The position numbers and the translations under genes are program-made. Shown here piece after piece: positions 63,690-64,000 of a DNA stretch of 64,000 bases. The notes beneath the pieces are model-generated. The model saw nothing but the letters and a program-made list of their open reading frames with translations, did no database searches and was not told the DNA's origin. The DNA lies in the NCBI RefSeq assembly GCF_043641665.1, contig NC_092190.1, positions 20,945,548 to 21,009,547 on the forward strand, read 5' to 3'. This DNA comes from Enoplosus armatus. Its lineage: Eukaryota > Chordata > Actinopteri > Centrarchiformes > Enoplosidae. Numbering within the stretch: position 1 is the stretch's first letter; the number at the start of each line of letters is the position of its first letter.

Positions 63690-64000
63690 GTACAGTGATC
63701 TACTTTTCACCCAAGAAAATGCAACGCTTTGAATTTTATTTATTGGCATTTAAACATAGACAATACCATAGAGCAGCATTTGACCACTAGGGGGCGAAAA
63801 ACATCAAAATAAGTTTACATAGCTATTTTTCTCAATTCAAATTGAATATAGTTTTGTGTTTATATTCATAGTTATTTAAAATAACTTTTAATTGCATTTA
63901 AATGTACTGTTACTGTTTAAAAAATGATTGTTCAACTGTAAAATAATTTTAGTCATATCAAAATGTTTGCTAAAGTTATTTGTTTGTGAAAAAAAGTAAT
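63690..64000 (+). other. col18a1: Intron, continues past the window edge
   Basis: AT-rich; contains a strong CTCF-like motif at 63784-63796 and no exon. Confidence 0.85.
63784..63796 (+). promoter_or_regulatory. CTCF-like motif
   Basis: CCACTAGGGGGCG fits the vertebrate CTCF core (CCASYAGRKGGCR) with no obvious mismatch. Binding is not shown by sequence alone, and similar strings also occur in fish repeats. Confidence 0.5.

Noticed and set aside
1..64000. CRISPR array, bacterial operon or other prokaryotic system
   Set aside because: Split exons with GT/AG introns, vertebrate collagen domains and fish repeats show a vertebrate nuclear genome; no regularly spaced repeat array was seen.

Overview
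The window is vertebrate genomic DNA, most likely from a ray-finned (teleost) fish. Genes are split into short exons with GT/AG introns. Dinucleotide microsatellites are frequent, and several interspersed repeats are ones I recognise by eye as typical of teleost genomes. I see one protein-coding gene, col18a1 (collagen type XVIII alpha 1), on the + strand. Whether it is the a or b teleost duplicate cannot be told from the sequence alone.

Layout. Positions 1-30340 contain no coding exon that I can support. This is probably the large upstream intron of the short isoform, or intergenic DNA. It holds scattered repeats, including a decayed Tc1/mariner transposase relic near 15.5 kb. An alternative promoter and 5' leader lie at about 30340-30541. 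A 1.66-kb first exon of the medium/long isoform follows (30542-32204): signal peptide, DUF959/mucin-like region and a ten-cysteine frizzled domain. After a 7.8-kb intron comes the single-exon thrombospondin-N/laminin-G-like domain (39956-40497). Small acidic and Pro/Thr-rich exons follow (43080-50081), then 29 collagenous or interruption exons (51067-63328) and the first exon of the C-terminal NC1 trimerisation domain (63561-63689). The hinge and the endostatin domain must lie to the right of the window.

The 37 exons I delimit are all bounded by AG acceptors and GT donors. Their phases are compatible at every junction. Together they sum to 4,806 nt (1,602 codons) of uninterrupted reading frame, and the order of domains matches mammalian COL18A1. 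The product is a secreted basement-membrane heparan-sulfate proteoglycan collagen. The long N-terminus adds a Wnt-binding-type frizzled module, Ser-Gly sites carry glycosaminoglycan chains, and a Gly-X-Y region with many interruptions forms a flexible homotrimer.

I found no evidence of a new enzymatic, defence or mobile system. The points worth a second look are a Ser-Gly-rich candidate glycosaminoglycan cluster and a decayed Ser/Thr-Gln repeat in the N-terminal exon, a phase-compatible internal donor that could make the medium isoform, a remodelled third GAG site, a piggyBac-type MITE with intact TTAA flanks, several relic transposons, strong intronic hairpins and CTCF-like motifs.
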